A stretch of 47,128 nucleotides of DNA from Eubacterium sp. (GTDB lineage: Bacteria > Bacillota > Clostridia > Lachnospirales > Lachnospiraceae), in the NCBI GenBank assembly GCA_017459945.1, contig JAFUBZ010000011.1, positions 1-47,128 of the forward strand, in the 5' to 3' direction. Of this stretch, positions 22,731 to 31,459 are shown in pieces (position 1 is the stretch's first letter; each line of letters opens with the position of its first letter). A program made the translations under genes and the position numbers. Under the pieces are notes generated by a model. That model did no database searches. It was given only the letters and a program-made list of their open reading frames with translations, and was not told where the DNA came from.

Positions 22731-23977
22731 AAATCTTGTTTCATACCACTGCTTTGTGTCCAATTTGTAAACAACGAGTACCGGCAGCGTATATGCAATA
22801 TCCCGATGGCGTGCGTCTGGAAAAATTCTGCCCGACACACAGAGCGCATGGCGCGGATATCTGGAGAGGAGATGCCAGAGAATTCCTGAACTGGTGTAAG
22901 GGATGGGAGCCGGAGCCTTATGTGAATCCGGACTGTCCGTACCGGTGTGGCCTGTGCGACCATCATCAGACGCCGACCTGTTGTGTGATCTTAGACATCA
23001 CGAACCGCTGCAATCTGCGCTGCCCGTATTGCTTCGCTGATGGGGGAAGCGGAGAGGATATGCCGTTTGAAATGGTGTGCGAAGCATTGGATGACATCTA
23101 CGCGAAGGGCAGAAGATTCCTGCATATCAGCGGCGGAGAACCGACGGTACATCCGGATATCATAAAGATCCTTTCGTATGCAAAAGAAAAAGGCTTTGCT
23201 TACATCCAGCTAAATACCAACGGCATCCGGATCGCGGAAGAAGCAGGCTTTGCGAAAGCACTTGCTGACGCCGGTGCATCCTGTGTGTTCCTGCAATTTG
23301 ACGGTCTGCGGGATAAGACATATGAAATGATACGGGGTCAGGCACTTTTGGAGAAAAAAAAGCAGGCGATACGTTTATGTGATGAGGCGGAGTTGGGCGT
23401 TGTCCTGGTTCCGACCGTGATCGCGGGGATCAATGATGACCAGATCGGAGAGATCCTGCGATTTGCGTATGACCATACACCGGCGATCCGGGGAGTGCAT
23501 TATCAGCCGGTTACCTATACAGGAAGATTTGCGCCGGGGGAGCGGATCACGATCCCGGAGATGCTTGCTGCGATCGAGGAGCAATCAGACGGTCTGATCA
23601 GAAAGGATCAGATCCTGCCGTCTGCCTGTGACGCAGCATTATGTGGATTTCATGCGGAATTCCAAAAAGAAGAGGATGGTCTGCACTGCCTGACGGCAGC
23701 AGATACAGAAGGGTGCTGCACGCCTTCGGCCGGCCCGGATGACGTTGTCAAAAACCAGCTGCATGTCAAAAACCGGTGGATGCGTGTCCCGGATGGAATG
23801 TATCCGCCGGGCTCCATGGGAGAACTGCGAAAGACGATCAGTGATAAGAGCTTTTGCATCAGTGGAATGCTGTTTCAGGATCCGGATACATTAGATCTCG
23901 GCAGGGTGATGCATTGTTCTGTCCATGTTTACCGGGACGGACACTTCATACCGTTTTGCGTTTATCATAACCGTTAA
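22712..23977 (+). CDS. trsS: Radical SAM protein, TrsS-like (cysteine form)
   Basis: A 421-residue radical SAM enzyme. The 4Fe-4S/SAM motif is CNLRCPYC (C100, C104, C107), followed by the GGE-type ISGGEPTVHPDI. Ahead of it lies a Cys-rich region (LCPICK, FCPTHR, CPYRCGLCDHHQTPTCC) that may hold further clusters. The end is CSVHVYRDGHFIPFCVYHN. It resembles TrsS, which in some species is a selenoprotein; this reading frame has no internal TGA, so this is a cysteine version. The reaction is unknown. GGGGAGGAAAA precedes the start. A terminator follows, closing the accessory operon. Confidence 0.85.
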   Translation: MGNQTMKILFHTTALCPICKQRVPAAYMQYPDGVRLEKFCPTHRAHGADIWRGDAREFLNWCKGWEPEPYVNPDCPYRCGLCDHHQTPTCCVILDITNRCNLRCPYCFADGGSGEDMPFEMVCEALDDIYAKGRRFLHISGGEPTVHPDIIKILSYAKEKGFAYIQLNTNGIRIAEEAGFAKALADAGASCVFLQFDGLRDKTYEMIRGQALLEKKKQAIRLCDEAELGVVLVPTVIAGINDDQIGEILRFAYDHTPAIRGVHYQPVTYTGRFAPGERITIPEMLAAIEEQSDGLIRKDQILPSACDAALCGFHAEFQKEEDGLHCLTAADTEGCCTPSAGPDDVVKNQLHVKNRWMRVPDGMYPPGSMGELRKTISDKSFCISGMLFQDPDTLDLGRVMHCSVHVYRDGHFIPFCVYHNR

Positions 23978-23995
23978 GAAAACATCTATAAAAAA

Positions 23996-24018
23996 CCCGG
24001 CATAAGCCGGGCTTTTTT
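23996..24018. terminator. Bidirectional terminator after trsS
   Basis: CCCGGC and GCCGGG form a tight hairpin with loop ATAA, flanked by six A and six T, so it works on both strands. Its right side contains the stop codon of the convergent LysR gene. Confidence 0.92.
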
Positions 24019-24901
24019 ATGAGGTATGAATATATTCCAAAAAGAGCGGCAACGCCGGATTGTCATTTTTATCGTTCCATGCCAGACCGATGTTGTGCGA
24101 AGCGAGCGGTGCATTGATCGGAATCGCCACAAGATCATCCGGCATGTTGTCCCGGAACATGGAAGGCATCAGGATGACGACACCTTCATTCATACGGGCA
24201 CGCATCAGCGTGGTCTCATGACAATTGGCGGTTGCGATAAAGTCCGGGAGCGTCTCATAGGCCATAAACAGATGCGTGATCATGTCAAACATACCGGGAT
24301 TTGTTTCCCGGTTCATGGCAAGGATCTTCTCGCCTCTCAGCTGGGAAAGCTCGACGATATCCTGTTTAGCAAACGGATGCCGTTCACTGACAATGGCATA
24401 AAAATTTTCGGTGAAGAGGAACTGCCAGTTGATATTGCTGTCCCGGGAAAAGACGATCTCGCGATCGACGCCGATATCGATTGAGCCTTCGCTTGTGCGG
24501 GAGGCAAGTGTATTGCTGTCGAGTTCGGTAAACAGCAGTTCAATAAACGGATGGTCCTCTGTAAACTGCTGAAGCTGTACGACATAGTCATTCAAAAACT
24601 GCGCATGCGGAAAGCCGATCGTAAGGGTCCCGGTGGTACCCGTATATTCCGCCCGGGTGTGTAAGACTGCCTGACGCATCATGGAAGTCATTTTACAGGC
24701 ATCGTCATAAAAGGTCTGGCCGGCCTGCGTCAGTGCCAGCTGTCCCTTATTCCGGATAAAAAGCTTGGTATTCAGTTCATTTTCAAGAGAGGACACGCTA
24801 TAGCTGACGGTGGATTGCGCAATACTGAGATTGGCAGCGGTTTCTGTAAAGGACAGATATCTTGCGGCAGCGATAAAGACTTCCAACTGTTTGGTATCCA
24901 T
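24017..24901 (-). CDS. LysR-family transcriptional regulator (downstream copy)
   Basis: A 294-residue LysR regulator with the N-terminal winged helix-turn-helix (about 1-60: KQLEVFIAAARYLSFTETAANLSIAQSTVSYSVSSLE) and a C-terminal effector domain from about residue 90. It lies 15 bp behind the other LysR gene on the same strand and is clearly its paralogue (shared wording such as ETNPGMFDMITHLF against QSNPGMYKLIRYLF). The pair probably arose by duplication and may form mixed oligomers or sense two related compounds. Target promoters are likely those of the neighbouring hydrolase or aldehyde-oxidation genes. Confidence 0.92.
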   Translation of the reverse strand: MDTKQLEVFIAAARYLSFTETAANLSIAQSTVSYSVSSLENELNTKLFIRNKGQLALTQAGQTFYDDACKMTSMMRQAVLHTRAEYTGTTGTLTIGFPHAQFLNDYVVQLQQFTEDHPFIELLFTELDSNTLASRTSEGSIDIGVDREIVFSRDSNINWQFLFTENFYAIVSERHPFAKQDIVELSQLRGEKILAMNRETNPGMFDMITHLFMAYETLPDFIATANCHETTLMRARMNEGVVILMPSMFRDNMPDDLVAIPINAPLASHNIGLAWNDKNDNPALPLFLEYIHTS

Positions 24902-24916
24902 GAGCCCCTCCTTCCT

Positions 24917-25834
24917 TTATTCTTCAGTATTACCGTTGGTATTCTGTTCAAAGGATTCGAAGAAAATATCCAGAAAATGCGGCAGGGCAGGACATTTGTT
25001 ATTGGAATTCCATGCCATGCCGATCACATGAATGGCATTGGATGCATTGATCCGTCTGGCAGTGAGCCGTTCGATCATACCGTACCGGATGTATTCATAC
25101 GGCAGGATGACGATATTATTTTCAAATGCCGCACGAAGCAGCGTGCTTTCATGTGAGTTCGATGTGTCATTGACATTTGGCGTGATGCCGTTGTGCAAAA
25201 ACAGATAGCGGATCAGCTTATACATGCCGGGATTGCTCTGACGGTTCATTGTAAGGATCGTTTCTTTTTCAAGATCCTCCATCGAGACTTCTTCTTTTTC
25301 CGTCAGAGGATGATTTTTATTCATAATGGCATAAAAATCATCTTTATACAGATGCCGCCACTGGATCGCGTTGTTTTCCGGAAAGGCATCGCGCCGGCCG
25401 AATCCGATGTCTACATCGCAGGCATCAAGTTTTCGGGAAAGTGTGATGGAGTCGATCTGGGAATAGACAATGTTGACTTCCGGATACGCCTGCCGGAATG
25501 CGTCAAATTGCGGCAGGAACTGATCCACAAGCTGGGTGAAAGGAAACCCGATCAGAAGGGAACCTTTTTCACCGGAATGCATGGCGCTTGAGCGGACGAC
25601 TGCCTGATCCGCTGTTTCAACGATTTTTTTGGCATCATGATAAAAAACCTGACCGTAGTGTGTCAGGATCAGGCGGTTATGCGAACGTTGGAACAGCTGG
25701 ACACACAGTTCGTTTTCGAGACTGGAAATATTATGACTGACAGCTGACTGTGTCAGACTCATTTTATCAGCGCTTGCTGTAAAACTCAGGGTCTCGGCGG
25801 CTGAAAGAAAGATTTTCAAACGATAAATATCCAT
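24917..25834 (-). CDS. LysR-family transcriptional regulator (upstream copy)
   Basis: A 305-residue LysR regulator with a standard DNA-binding head (YRLKIFLSAAETLSFTASADKMSLTQSAVSHNISSLE) and a C-terminal inducer domain. It is divergent from the CocE-type hydrolase across a 336-bp gap, the classic LysR arrangement, so regulation of that gene is the simplest proposal. The start has GAGGGGG seven bases upstream. The second LysR gene follows directly and is probably co-transcribed. Confidence 0.92.
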   Translation of the reverse strand: MDIYRLKIFLSAAETLSFTASADKMSLTQSAVSHNISSLENELCVQLFQRSHNRLILTHYGQVFYHDAKKIVETADQAVVRSSAMHSGEKGSLLIGFPFTQLVDQFLPQFDAFRQAYPEVNIVYSQIDSITLSRKLDACDVDIGFGRRDAFPENNAIQWRHLYKDDFYAIMNKNHPLTEKEEVSMEDLEKETILTMNRQSNPGMYKLIRYLFLHNGITPNVNDTSNSHESTLLRAAFENNIVILPYEYIRYGMIERLTARRINASNAIHVIGMAWNSNNKCPALPHFLDIFFESFEQNTNGNTEE

Positions 25835-26170
25835 GCAACCCCCTCCATGAATGAACGCTTAACGTAAGAAATCTGTGCCCATCGAAGCTGATAAATTAAT
25901 GGAATAACATAGTAAGAAAATGATATCAGAGAGGGACGGGAAAGGACAATATGTAAAAATAACGATTTCATGAAAAAACTCGATTGCCATATCGAAAAAA
26001 CGTCAGCGGATGTGCCAAAACAAAGCCGGACAAAGCTTGTCAAAATATTTGATAATGCCATCGGAATACATATCTGTACTTAAATTATTGTGGGATTGTA
26101 AGATGGAATTACCAAAAAAAACGTGAAGAAAAGAGAGCCGGAAGGGCTTTCGAAAAGGAGGAATGTAATT
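25835..26170. promoter_or_regulatory. Divergent control region between LysR and the CocE-type gene
   Basis: A 336-bp AT-rich gap with no gene. A possible plus-strand promoter is TTGATA at about 26049-26054 followed by TATCTG after 16 bp. A near-palindrome TCGATTGCCATATCGA lies at about 25979-25995 and could be a regulator site. The CocE-type ribosome binding site AAAAGGAGG closes it at about 26153-26161. No RNA gene or riboswitch was recognised. Confidence 0.4.
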
Positions 26171-27868
26171 ATGGGAAAAGAATATGAAGCTTCTCAGCCG
26201 ATCTATGAAGTCATTCGTGAAGAGAACGTGATGGTAGAAGTACGTGACGGCATTCATATCGCTGTTGATATTTATCGTCCGAAAGATGACGGAAAGTTCC
26301 CGGCACTGCTGGCAATGTCTCCGTATGGAAAGATTTCTCAGGTATATCCTGTTACTCCGCCGATGCCGTTTGGTTCCAGTATCTTTGAAGCATCCTGCGA
26401 ATCCGGTGATCCGTTCTATTTCGCAAGCCGCGGTTATGTATTCGTAATCGCTGACCATCGTGGTACCGGTGATTCCGAAGGTACAATGTATGGTTTCATG
26501 GATTATCATGAAGGCGAAGACGGCCATGATGTTGTAGAGTGGATGGCAAAACAGGATTGGTGTACCGGTAAAGTTGGTCTGTGCGGTATCTGCTATTTCG
26601 CAAATACACAGATGCAGATCGCGGTAACACAGCCGCCGTCACTCGTATGTATGGCACCGTGGGAGATCTACGGTGATGATCCGTATGTACATGCAAACTT
26701 CGATGGTGGTGTACAGAGTCTGTTCTACTATGGTCTGTACACAGGAACCTATCCGGCACGTGTCGGCTATGGTATCAAGAACATCAAATCCTGGATGATC
26801 GAAAACACAGATCCGGATGAATTAAAGAAGATGGTTGATGAGATGTGCGAAGATCCGAAATGGGCACAGTATCCGTACATGTATCACCTGCTGAAATATC
26901 CGGAGAAGAACCCGCTTCTGTTCGATATGACACTGAATCCGAATGACAACCAGTACTGGCGTGATCGTGCCGTTATTGAAAAGATCGACAAGATCAATGT
27001 TCCGATCTATGTCGGCGGCCCGAACTTCTCATTCTTCGGCCTGTCCCAGATCAACATCTGGAACCGTCTGCCGGATGTTCCGAAGAAACTGCGTCTGTAC
27101 AAAGACATGGGCATGCGTCCGTGGAAGGATGACCATGATGAGCTCCTGCGCTGGTATGACTACTGGCTCAAAGGCATGGAGACCGGTATCATGGATGAGC
27201 CGACTGTCCGTTACCAGACCGGCGGCAAGATCCTGTGGCATGAAGCTTCGGCATATCCGCCGGAGGATACCCAGTGGACAGAGCTGTATCTGGCATCTCT
27301 GGGCAAACTCGAGGAAGAGCCGGAGCTGTTCAATGACTGGCCGGATACCTTCACAACAGAGCCGCTTACCGTATCCAATGAGCGCGCAATGCTGACCTAT
27401 GTAACCGATCCGCTTTCTGAAGACTGCATGATCACCGGTGGTGCACAGGCAGTAATCTATGGTGAGATCAACAATGATGAAACCACATGGCGTATCGATC
27501 TTCGTGAAGTAGGAAATGATGGTGCTCCGCCACTTCCGCTCGGACAGGGCTGGCTGCGTGCACAGCACAGAGCGATTGATGAAGAGAAGAGCTCCGTATA
27601 TGAAGTTCGTCATGACCACAGCACACCGGTTCCGGTTCCCGCAGGCGAGATCGTTCGTTACGATATCCAGCTGCGTCCGTGCAGCCACATATTTAAGGCT
27701 GGCACAAGAATCCGTGTCGACATCTCTGCAAATGAGATTCCCACCGATCCGGAGACCTACGATGTTATGTGGCATGTTTGCCCGGATGGACCGATCACGC
27801 ATAAGATCTATCGTGATGCGGAGCATCAGAGCTGCATCCGTCTGCCGATCGTTCCGATCAAGAAATAA
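26171..27868 (+). CDS. CocE/NonD-family hydrolase with altered active site
   Basis: A 565-residue protein with the alpha/beta hydrolase domain of the CocE/X-Pro dipeptidyl-peptidase class (about 15-330; DHRGTGDSEGTMYGFMDYHE) and a C-terminal jelly-roll domain (about 395-560). The family nucleophile motif G-x-S-Y-x-G reads GICYFA here, so the Ser is Cys (C141). The usual GGWYD carrying the catalytic Asp reads GGPNFSFF, while a His remains in DDHDELLRWYDYWLKG (about H322). The enzyme may use a thiol, or may have lost hydrolysis. Arg codons are strikingly CGT-rich and codon choice looks tuned for high expression compared with neighbours. ATG 26171 has AAAAGGAGG upstream. Confidence 0.87.
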   Translation: MGKEYEASQPIYEVIREENVMVEVRDGIHIAVDIYRPKDDGKFPALLAMSPYGKISQVYPVTPPMPFGSSIFEASCESGDPFYFASRGYVFVIADHRGTGDSEGTMYGFMDYHEGEDGHDVVEWMAKQDWCTGKVGLCGICYFANTQMQIAVTQPPSLVCMAPWEIYGDDPYVHANFDGGVQSLFYYGLYTGTYPARVGYGIKNIKSWMIENTDPDELKKMVDEMCEDPKWAQYPYMYHLLKYPEKNPLLFDMTLNPNDNQYWRDRAVIEKIDKINVPIYVGGPNFSFFGLSQINIWNRLPDVPKKLRLYKDMGMRPWKDDHDELLRWYDYWLKGMETGIMDEPTVRYQTGGKILWHEASAYPPEDTQWTELYLASLGKLEEEPELFNDWPDTFTTEPLTVSNERAMLTYVTDPLSEDCMITGGAQAVIYGEINNDETTWRIDLREVGNDGAPPLPLGQGWLRAQHRAIDEEKSSVYEVRHDHSTPVPVPAGEIVRYDIQLRPCSHIFKAGTRIRVDISANEIPTDPETYDVMWHVCPDGPITHKIYRDAEHQSCIRLPIVPIKK

Positions 27869-27882
27869 TAGGGCCATTCCTT

Positions 27883-27962
27883 GCCTCTGAAAGAGGCTCT
27901 ACTCAAACTGCCGGGAGATAAGGCTGTCTCCCAAAAGACCGGCGGGATACGTTCCGCCGGTC
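27883..27962 (+). terminator. Three tandem hairpins ending the CocE-type transcript
   Basis: Three separate stems follow the stop: GCCTCT/AGAGGC (27883-27897), GGGAGA/TCTCCC (27913-27932) and the perfect 9-bp GACCGGCGG/CCGCCGGTC (27937-27962) followed by TTCTCTCCTTT. The last is the most terminator-like. The first two may stabilise the mRNA end. Confidence 0.65.
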
Positions 27963-28055
27963 CTTCTCTCCTTTGAAAGAACGGATAGATATGTTAAAAT
28001 GAACCTGACTGAACAAGGGAGTTTTATAAAGATTCGCAAACGAGGAGGTAGCACT

Positions 28056-28346
28056 ATGATCAAGATCGTTGCAAAGATGGTGATACAGGAGGATAAAGTG
28101 GACGAGTTTCTGAAGATCACACAGGAACTGGTGGAAAAATCATCTGCGGAGGAGGGAAACATTTCCTATACGTTAAACCGCCATATTGAGAAATCAAATG
28201 AGTTTTGCTTTATCGAACTCTGGAGAGATAAAGAGGCGACGGCGATCCATGAGGCGTCCGAGCATTTTACCCGGATCCTGCCGATGACAGGCGCACTTGC
28301 AGCGGAGCCGCCGCAGATCAACCTTTATACAGAAGTTGAATGGTAA
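28056..28346 (+). CDS. ABM-family (quinol monooxygenase-like) protein
   Basis: A 96-residue dimeric ferredoxin-like fold protein of the antibiotic-biosynthesis-monooxygenase/YgiN family: IKIVAKMVIQEDKVDEFLKITQEL, then the GNISYTLNRHIEKSNEFCFIELWRDKEATAIHEASEHF core. Relatives act on quinols or other electron-rich aromatics, or are enzymes without cofactors. In an anaerobe the role is unclear. ATG 28056 has CGAGGAGG nine bases upstream. It sits between two terminators, so it is transcribed alone. Confidence 0.85.
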   Translation: MIKIVAKMVIQEDKVDEFLKITQELVEKSSAEEGNISYTLNRHIEKSNEFCFIELWRDKEATAIHEASEHFTRILPMTGALAAEPPQINLYTEVEW

Positions 28347-28347
28347 C

Positions 28348-28393
28348 AAAGAAAAACGTCTGTACATGTTCTCATGTACGGACGTTTTTCTTT
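28348..28393. terminator. Strong bidirectional terminator
   Basis: ACGTCTGTACATG and CATGTACGGACGT form a 13-bp stem (one wobble) with loop TTCT, flanked by AAAGAAAA and TTTTTCTTT. It separates the convergent ABM and short-chain dehydrogenase genes. Confidence 0.92.
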
Positions 28394-28428
28394 ACGAAGG
28401 GGGGAGAATCTATTGTAACTGCTGATTA

Positions 28429-29223
28429 TTAGACAGCAGTCCAACCTCCGTCAACAGGAATGGTAACGCCTGTTGTATAGGATGTTTCAGGTGCAGCCAG
28501 ATAGACTACGGTACTCATGAGTTCTTCTTCCCTGCCCTGTCTTGCCTTCGGGCAGTGTACGCGCATGACTTCCGCAAAGGCAGGAAGCTTTTCTTCAATG
28601 TCTTTTCCGAATCCACTCGCGATGTAGCCCGGTGCGATCGCATTTACGTTAATGCCAAAATGTGCCCATTCAGCGGCAAGGCCGCGAGTTAAGTTGACCA
28701 CGCCGCCCTTTGCAGCCTGGTAACCGATGACGCCGGCATAGTTCGGTTCGACGGCGCCGGCGGTGCGGTGATTGTTGCCGACAAAGCCGTATACGGATGC
28801 GATGTTGATGATCCGGCCGTATTGCTGCGGGATCATAAAGGTGTTTGCAAATTCCCGTGCGGTCTTAAAGACGCCGGACAGATCCGTATCGATCAGGTGA
28901 TTCCACTGGTCATCCGTATAGTCTTCTGCGGAGTTTTCTTCGACGACACCGGCATTGCATACGAGGATATCAACGCGGCCGTAGACCTCTTTGATCTCCT
29001 GTGCGGCAGCAGCCAGAGATTCCGATTTTGTAACATCGGTTTTGATGCAGTGGCACTTGACGCCAAGTGCTTCGATCGCCGCTTTTGTCTCTGCCATCAT
29101 TTCCGTACGACGCGCCAGGATGGCAATGTCAGCACCCTGCCCGGCAAGTGCTTTTGCAAAGATCACACCAAGCCCGGAAGAAGCTCCGGTAACGACTGCA
29201 ACCTGTCCGCTAAGATCAAACAT
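28429..29223 (-). CDS. Short-chain dehydrogenase/reductase
   Basis: A 264-residue classical SDR that oxidises or reduces a hydroxyl/keto group with NAD(P). Cofactor motif TGASSGLG is near residue 12, VCNAG near 90, the catalytic Ser in NIASVYGF, and Tyr and Lys in GYQAAKGG. The C-terminal IPVDGGWTAV is typical of the family. A basic residue after strand two (LARRTE) suggests NADPH. Substrate is unknown. The start at 29223 has AAGGAGGA upstream. It is transcribed toward the ABM gene and away from metG. Confidence 0.9.
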   Translation of the reverse strand: MFDLSGQVAVVTGASSGLGVIFAKALAGQGADIAILARRTEMMAETKAAIEALGVKCHCIKTDVTKSESLAAAAQEIKEVYGRVDILVCNAGVVEENSAEDYTDDQWNHLIDTDLSGVFKTAREFANTFMIPQQYGRIINIASVYGFVGNNHRTAGAVEPNYAGVIGYQAAKGGVVNLTRGLAAEWAHFGINVNAIAPGYIASGFGKDIEEKLPAFAEVMRVHCPKARQGREEELMSTVVYLAAPETSYTTGVTIPVDGGWTAV

Positions 29224-29367
29224 AGTCTATCCTCCTTATACTTTAAAATACTGTTGGTGGCAGCAAAAAAAGAGATGCTGCTAATCGTATTTTACGCTAA
29301 GCGGATATGGATGTGAACAGGGCGCAGCAAGATGGTTTTCGATAGGGCTATACAGAAAATTGATGCA

Positions 29368-29396
29368 TTGATAAAGGCGCAGTATTTCGCTATAAT
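29368..29396 (+). promoter_or_regulatory. Promoter of the metG-tatD-rsmA operon
   Basis: TTGATA (29368-29373), a 17-bp spacer and a perfect TATAAT (29391-29396) lie 40 bp before the metG start. Confidence 0.85.
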
Positions 29397-29436
29397 ATAC
29401 ATTATGAAAATTATAGAAGGGAAATGAGAATAGATT

Positions 29437-31458
29437 ATGTGTGATAAATGCAAAGGAACATATTATATTACATCGGCGATCGCCTATGCTTCGGGCAAGC
29501 CGCATATCGGAAATACTTACGAGATCGTGCTTGCGGATGCGATCGCGCGTTATAAGCGGCAGGAAGGGTATGATGTCTATTATCAGACCGGTACCGATGA
29601 GCACGGACAGAAAAACGAGTTAAAGGCGCAGGAAGCAGGCGTGACGCCGCAGGAGTATGTCGACAACGTTTCCGCAGAGATACACAGGATCTGGGATCTG
29701 ATGAATACATCTTATGATAATTTTATCCGTACGACAGATGCGGATCATAAGCTGCAGGTCCAGAAGATCTTCAAAAAGCTCTATGAGCAGGGCGACATTT
29801 ATAAAGGCGCCTATGAAGGCTGGTACTGCACGCCGTGCGAGTCCTTCTGGACAGAAACACAGCTTGTAGACGGCAAATGCCCGGACTGCGGAAGAGACGT
29901 ACAGCTGGCAAAGGAAGAAGCATACTTTTTCAAGATGAGCAAGTATGCGGATCGCCTGATGGCGCACATCGAGGCGCATCCGGAGTTCATTCAGCCGGTT
30001 TCCCGCAAAAACGAGATGGTCAATAACTTCTTAAAGCCGGGACTGCAGGATCTTTGTGTATCCAGAACATCCTTTACCTGGGGCATTCCGGTTGATTTTG
30101 ATCCGAAGCATGTGGTTTACGTATGGCTGGATGCTTTGAGCAACTATATCACGAAGATCGGTTACGATGCAGACGGGAATTCGTCAGATCTGTTCAAAAA
30201 GTTCTGGCCGGCAGACCTGCATCTGATCGGAAAAGACATCATTCGTTTCCATACGATCTACTGGCCGATCTTTTTGATGGCACTTGATGTGCCGCTGCCG
30301 AAACAGGTATTTGGCCATCCATGGCTTCTGATGAGCGACGGCAAGATGAGCAAATCCAAAGGAAACGTATTGTACGCAGACGATCTGGTTTCGATCTTTG
30401 GTGTGGACGCGGTACGGTATTTTCTGCTGCATGAGATGCCGTTTGACAATGACGGTGTGATCTCATGGGATCTGATGGTAGAGCGCACGAACTCTGATCT
30501 GGCAAATACGCTGGGCAACCTGGTGAAGCGTACGATCTCCATGAGCTGCAAGTATTTCGGCGGAGAGGTTCGGAATGCAGGCGCGGCTTCCGATACAGAC
30601 CCGGTTTCAGGTGCTTCGGCAAACGGTGCGAGCGAAGCAGCAGTCGATGCAGATATGAAGGCAGTTGTAACATCCGCCCGTGACAAGGTACAGGCGAAGA
30701 TGAATGACCTTCGTGTCGCGGATGCGATCAGTGAAGTGTTTGCGGTATTCCGCCGCCTGAACAAATACATTGATGAGACAGAGCCTTGGGTTCTGGCAAG
30801 AGATGAGGCGAAAAAAGACCGCCTGGCGACCGTGATGTATAACCTGATCGAAGGCATCTGCATCGGCGCAAATCTTCTGGTCAGCTTCCTGCCGGAAACA
30901 TCCGAAAAGATTTTAAAACAGCTGCAGGCAGAGACACGTGATTTTGATGTGCTCGATCAGTTTGGTCTTTATCCGGACGGCATCACATTAAAGGAAGAAG
31001 ACGCAGAGATCCTCTTTGCGCGTCTGAAGCTTGAGGATGTGATGAAGCAGGTAGAGGCACTGAATCCGGAAGAAGCTGCGGATGAGGATACTTCTGACGA
31101 GGTGGATGACGGCATCGACATCGAGGCGAAGCCGGAGATCACATTTGATCAGTTCGGCCAGATGCAGTTCCAGGTTGGTGAGATCATCGCCTGCGAAGAA
31201 GTGCCGAAGTCAAAGAAGCTTCTCTGCTCGCAGGTTAAGATCGGCAGCCAGACCAAGCAGATCGTATCCGGTATTAAAAAATATTACTCGGCAGAAGAGA
31301 TGGTTGGCAAAAAGGTCATGGTACTCGTGAACTTAAAGCCTGCCAAGCTGGCCGGGGTACTTTCCGAAGGCATGCTTTTGTGCGCGGAAGACGCAGACGG
31401 CAATCTGTCCCTGATGACACCGGAAAAGGATATGCCTTCAGGCGCGGAGATTTGTTAA
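29437..31458 (+). CDS. metG: Methionyl-tRNA synthetase
   Basis: MetG joins methionine to its tRNAs. The 673-residue protein has the class I signature KPHIGNTYE, a zinc site in CTPCESFW and CPDCGRD, the KMSKS loop SDGKMSKSKGN, a helical anticodon domain, and a C-terminal EMAP/Trbp111-type tRNA-binding domain (about 565-673). An Ala/Ser/Gly-rich insertion of about 25 residues interrupts the anticodon domain (after YFGGEVRNAG), and a very acidic linker precedes the tRNA-binding domain; both are low complexity. It leads a conserved metG-tatD-rsmA order. The next gene starts one base after its stop. Confidence 0.96.
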   Translation: MCDKCKGTYYITSAIAYASGKPHIGNTYEIVLADAIARYKRQEGYDVYYQTGTDEHGQKNELKAQEAGVTPQEYVDNVSAEIHRIWDLMNTSYDNFIRTTDADHKLQVQKIFKKLYEQGDIYKGAYEGWYCTPCESFWTETQLVDGKCPDCGRDVQLAKEEAYFFKMSKYADRLMAHIEAHPEFIQPVSRKNEMVNNFLKPGLQDLCVSRTSFTWGIPVDFDPKHVVYVWLDALSNYITKIGYDADGNSSDLFKKFWPADLHLIGKDIIRFHTIYWPIFLMALDVPLPKQVFGHPWLLMSDGKMSKSKGNVLYADDLVSIFGVDAVRYFLLHEMPFDNDGVISWDLMVERTNSDLANTLGNLVKRTISMSCKYFGGEVRNAGAASDTDPVSGASANGASEAAVDADMKAVVTSARDKVQAKMNDLRVADAISEVFAVFRRLNKYIDETEPWVLARDEAKKDRLATVMYNLIEGICIGANLLVSFLPETSEKILKQLQAETRDFDVLDQFGLYPDGITLKEEDAEILFARLKLEDVMKQVEALNPEEAADEDTSDEVDDGIDIEAKPEITFDQFGQMQFQVGEIIACEEVPKSKKLLCSQVKIGSQTKQIVSGIKKYYSAEEMVGKKVMVLVNLKPAKLAGVLSEGMLLCAEDADGNLSLMTPEKDMPSGAEIC

Positions 31459-31459
31459 C

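Noticed and set aside
22712..23977. Selenocysteine in the TrsS-like protein
   Set aside because: The reading frame has no internal TGA and ends at TAA, so it is a cysteine form.
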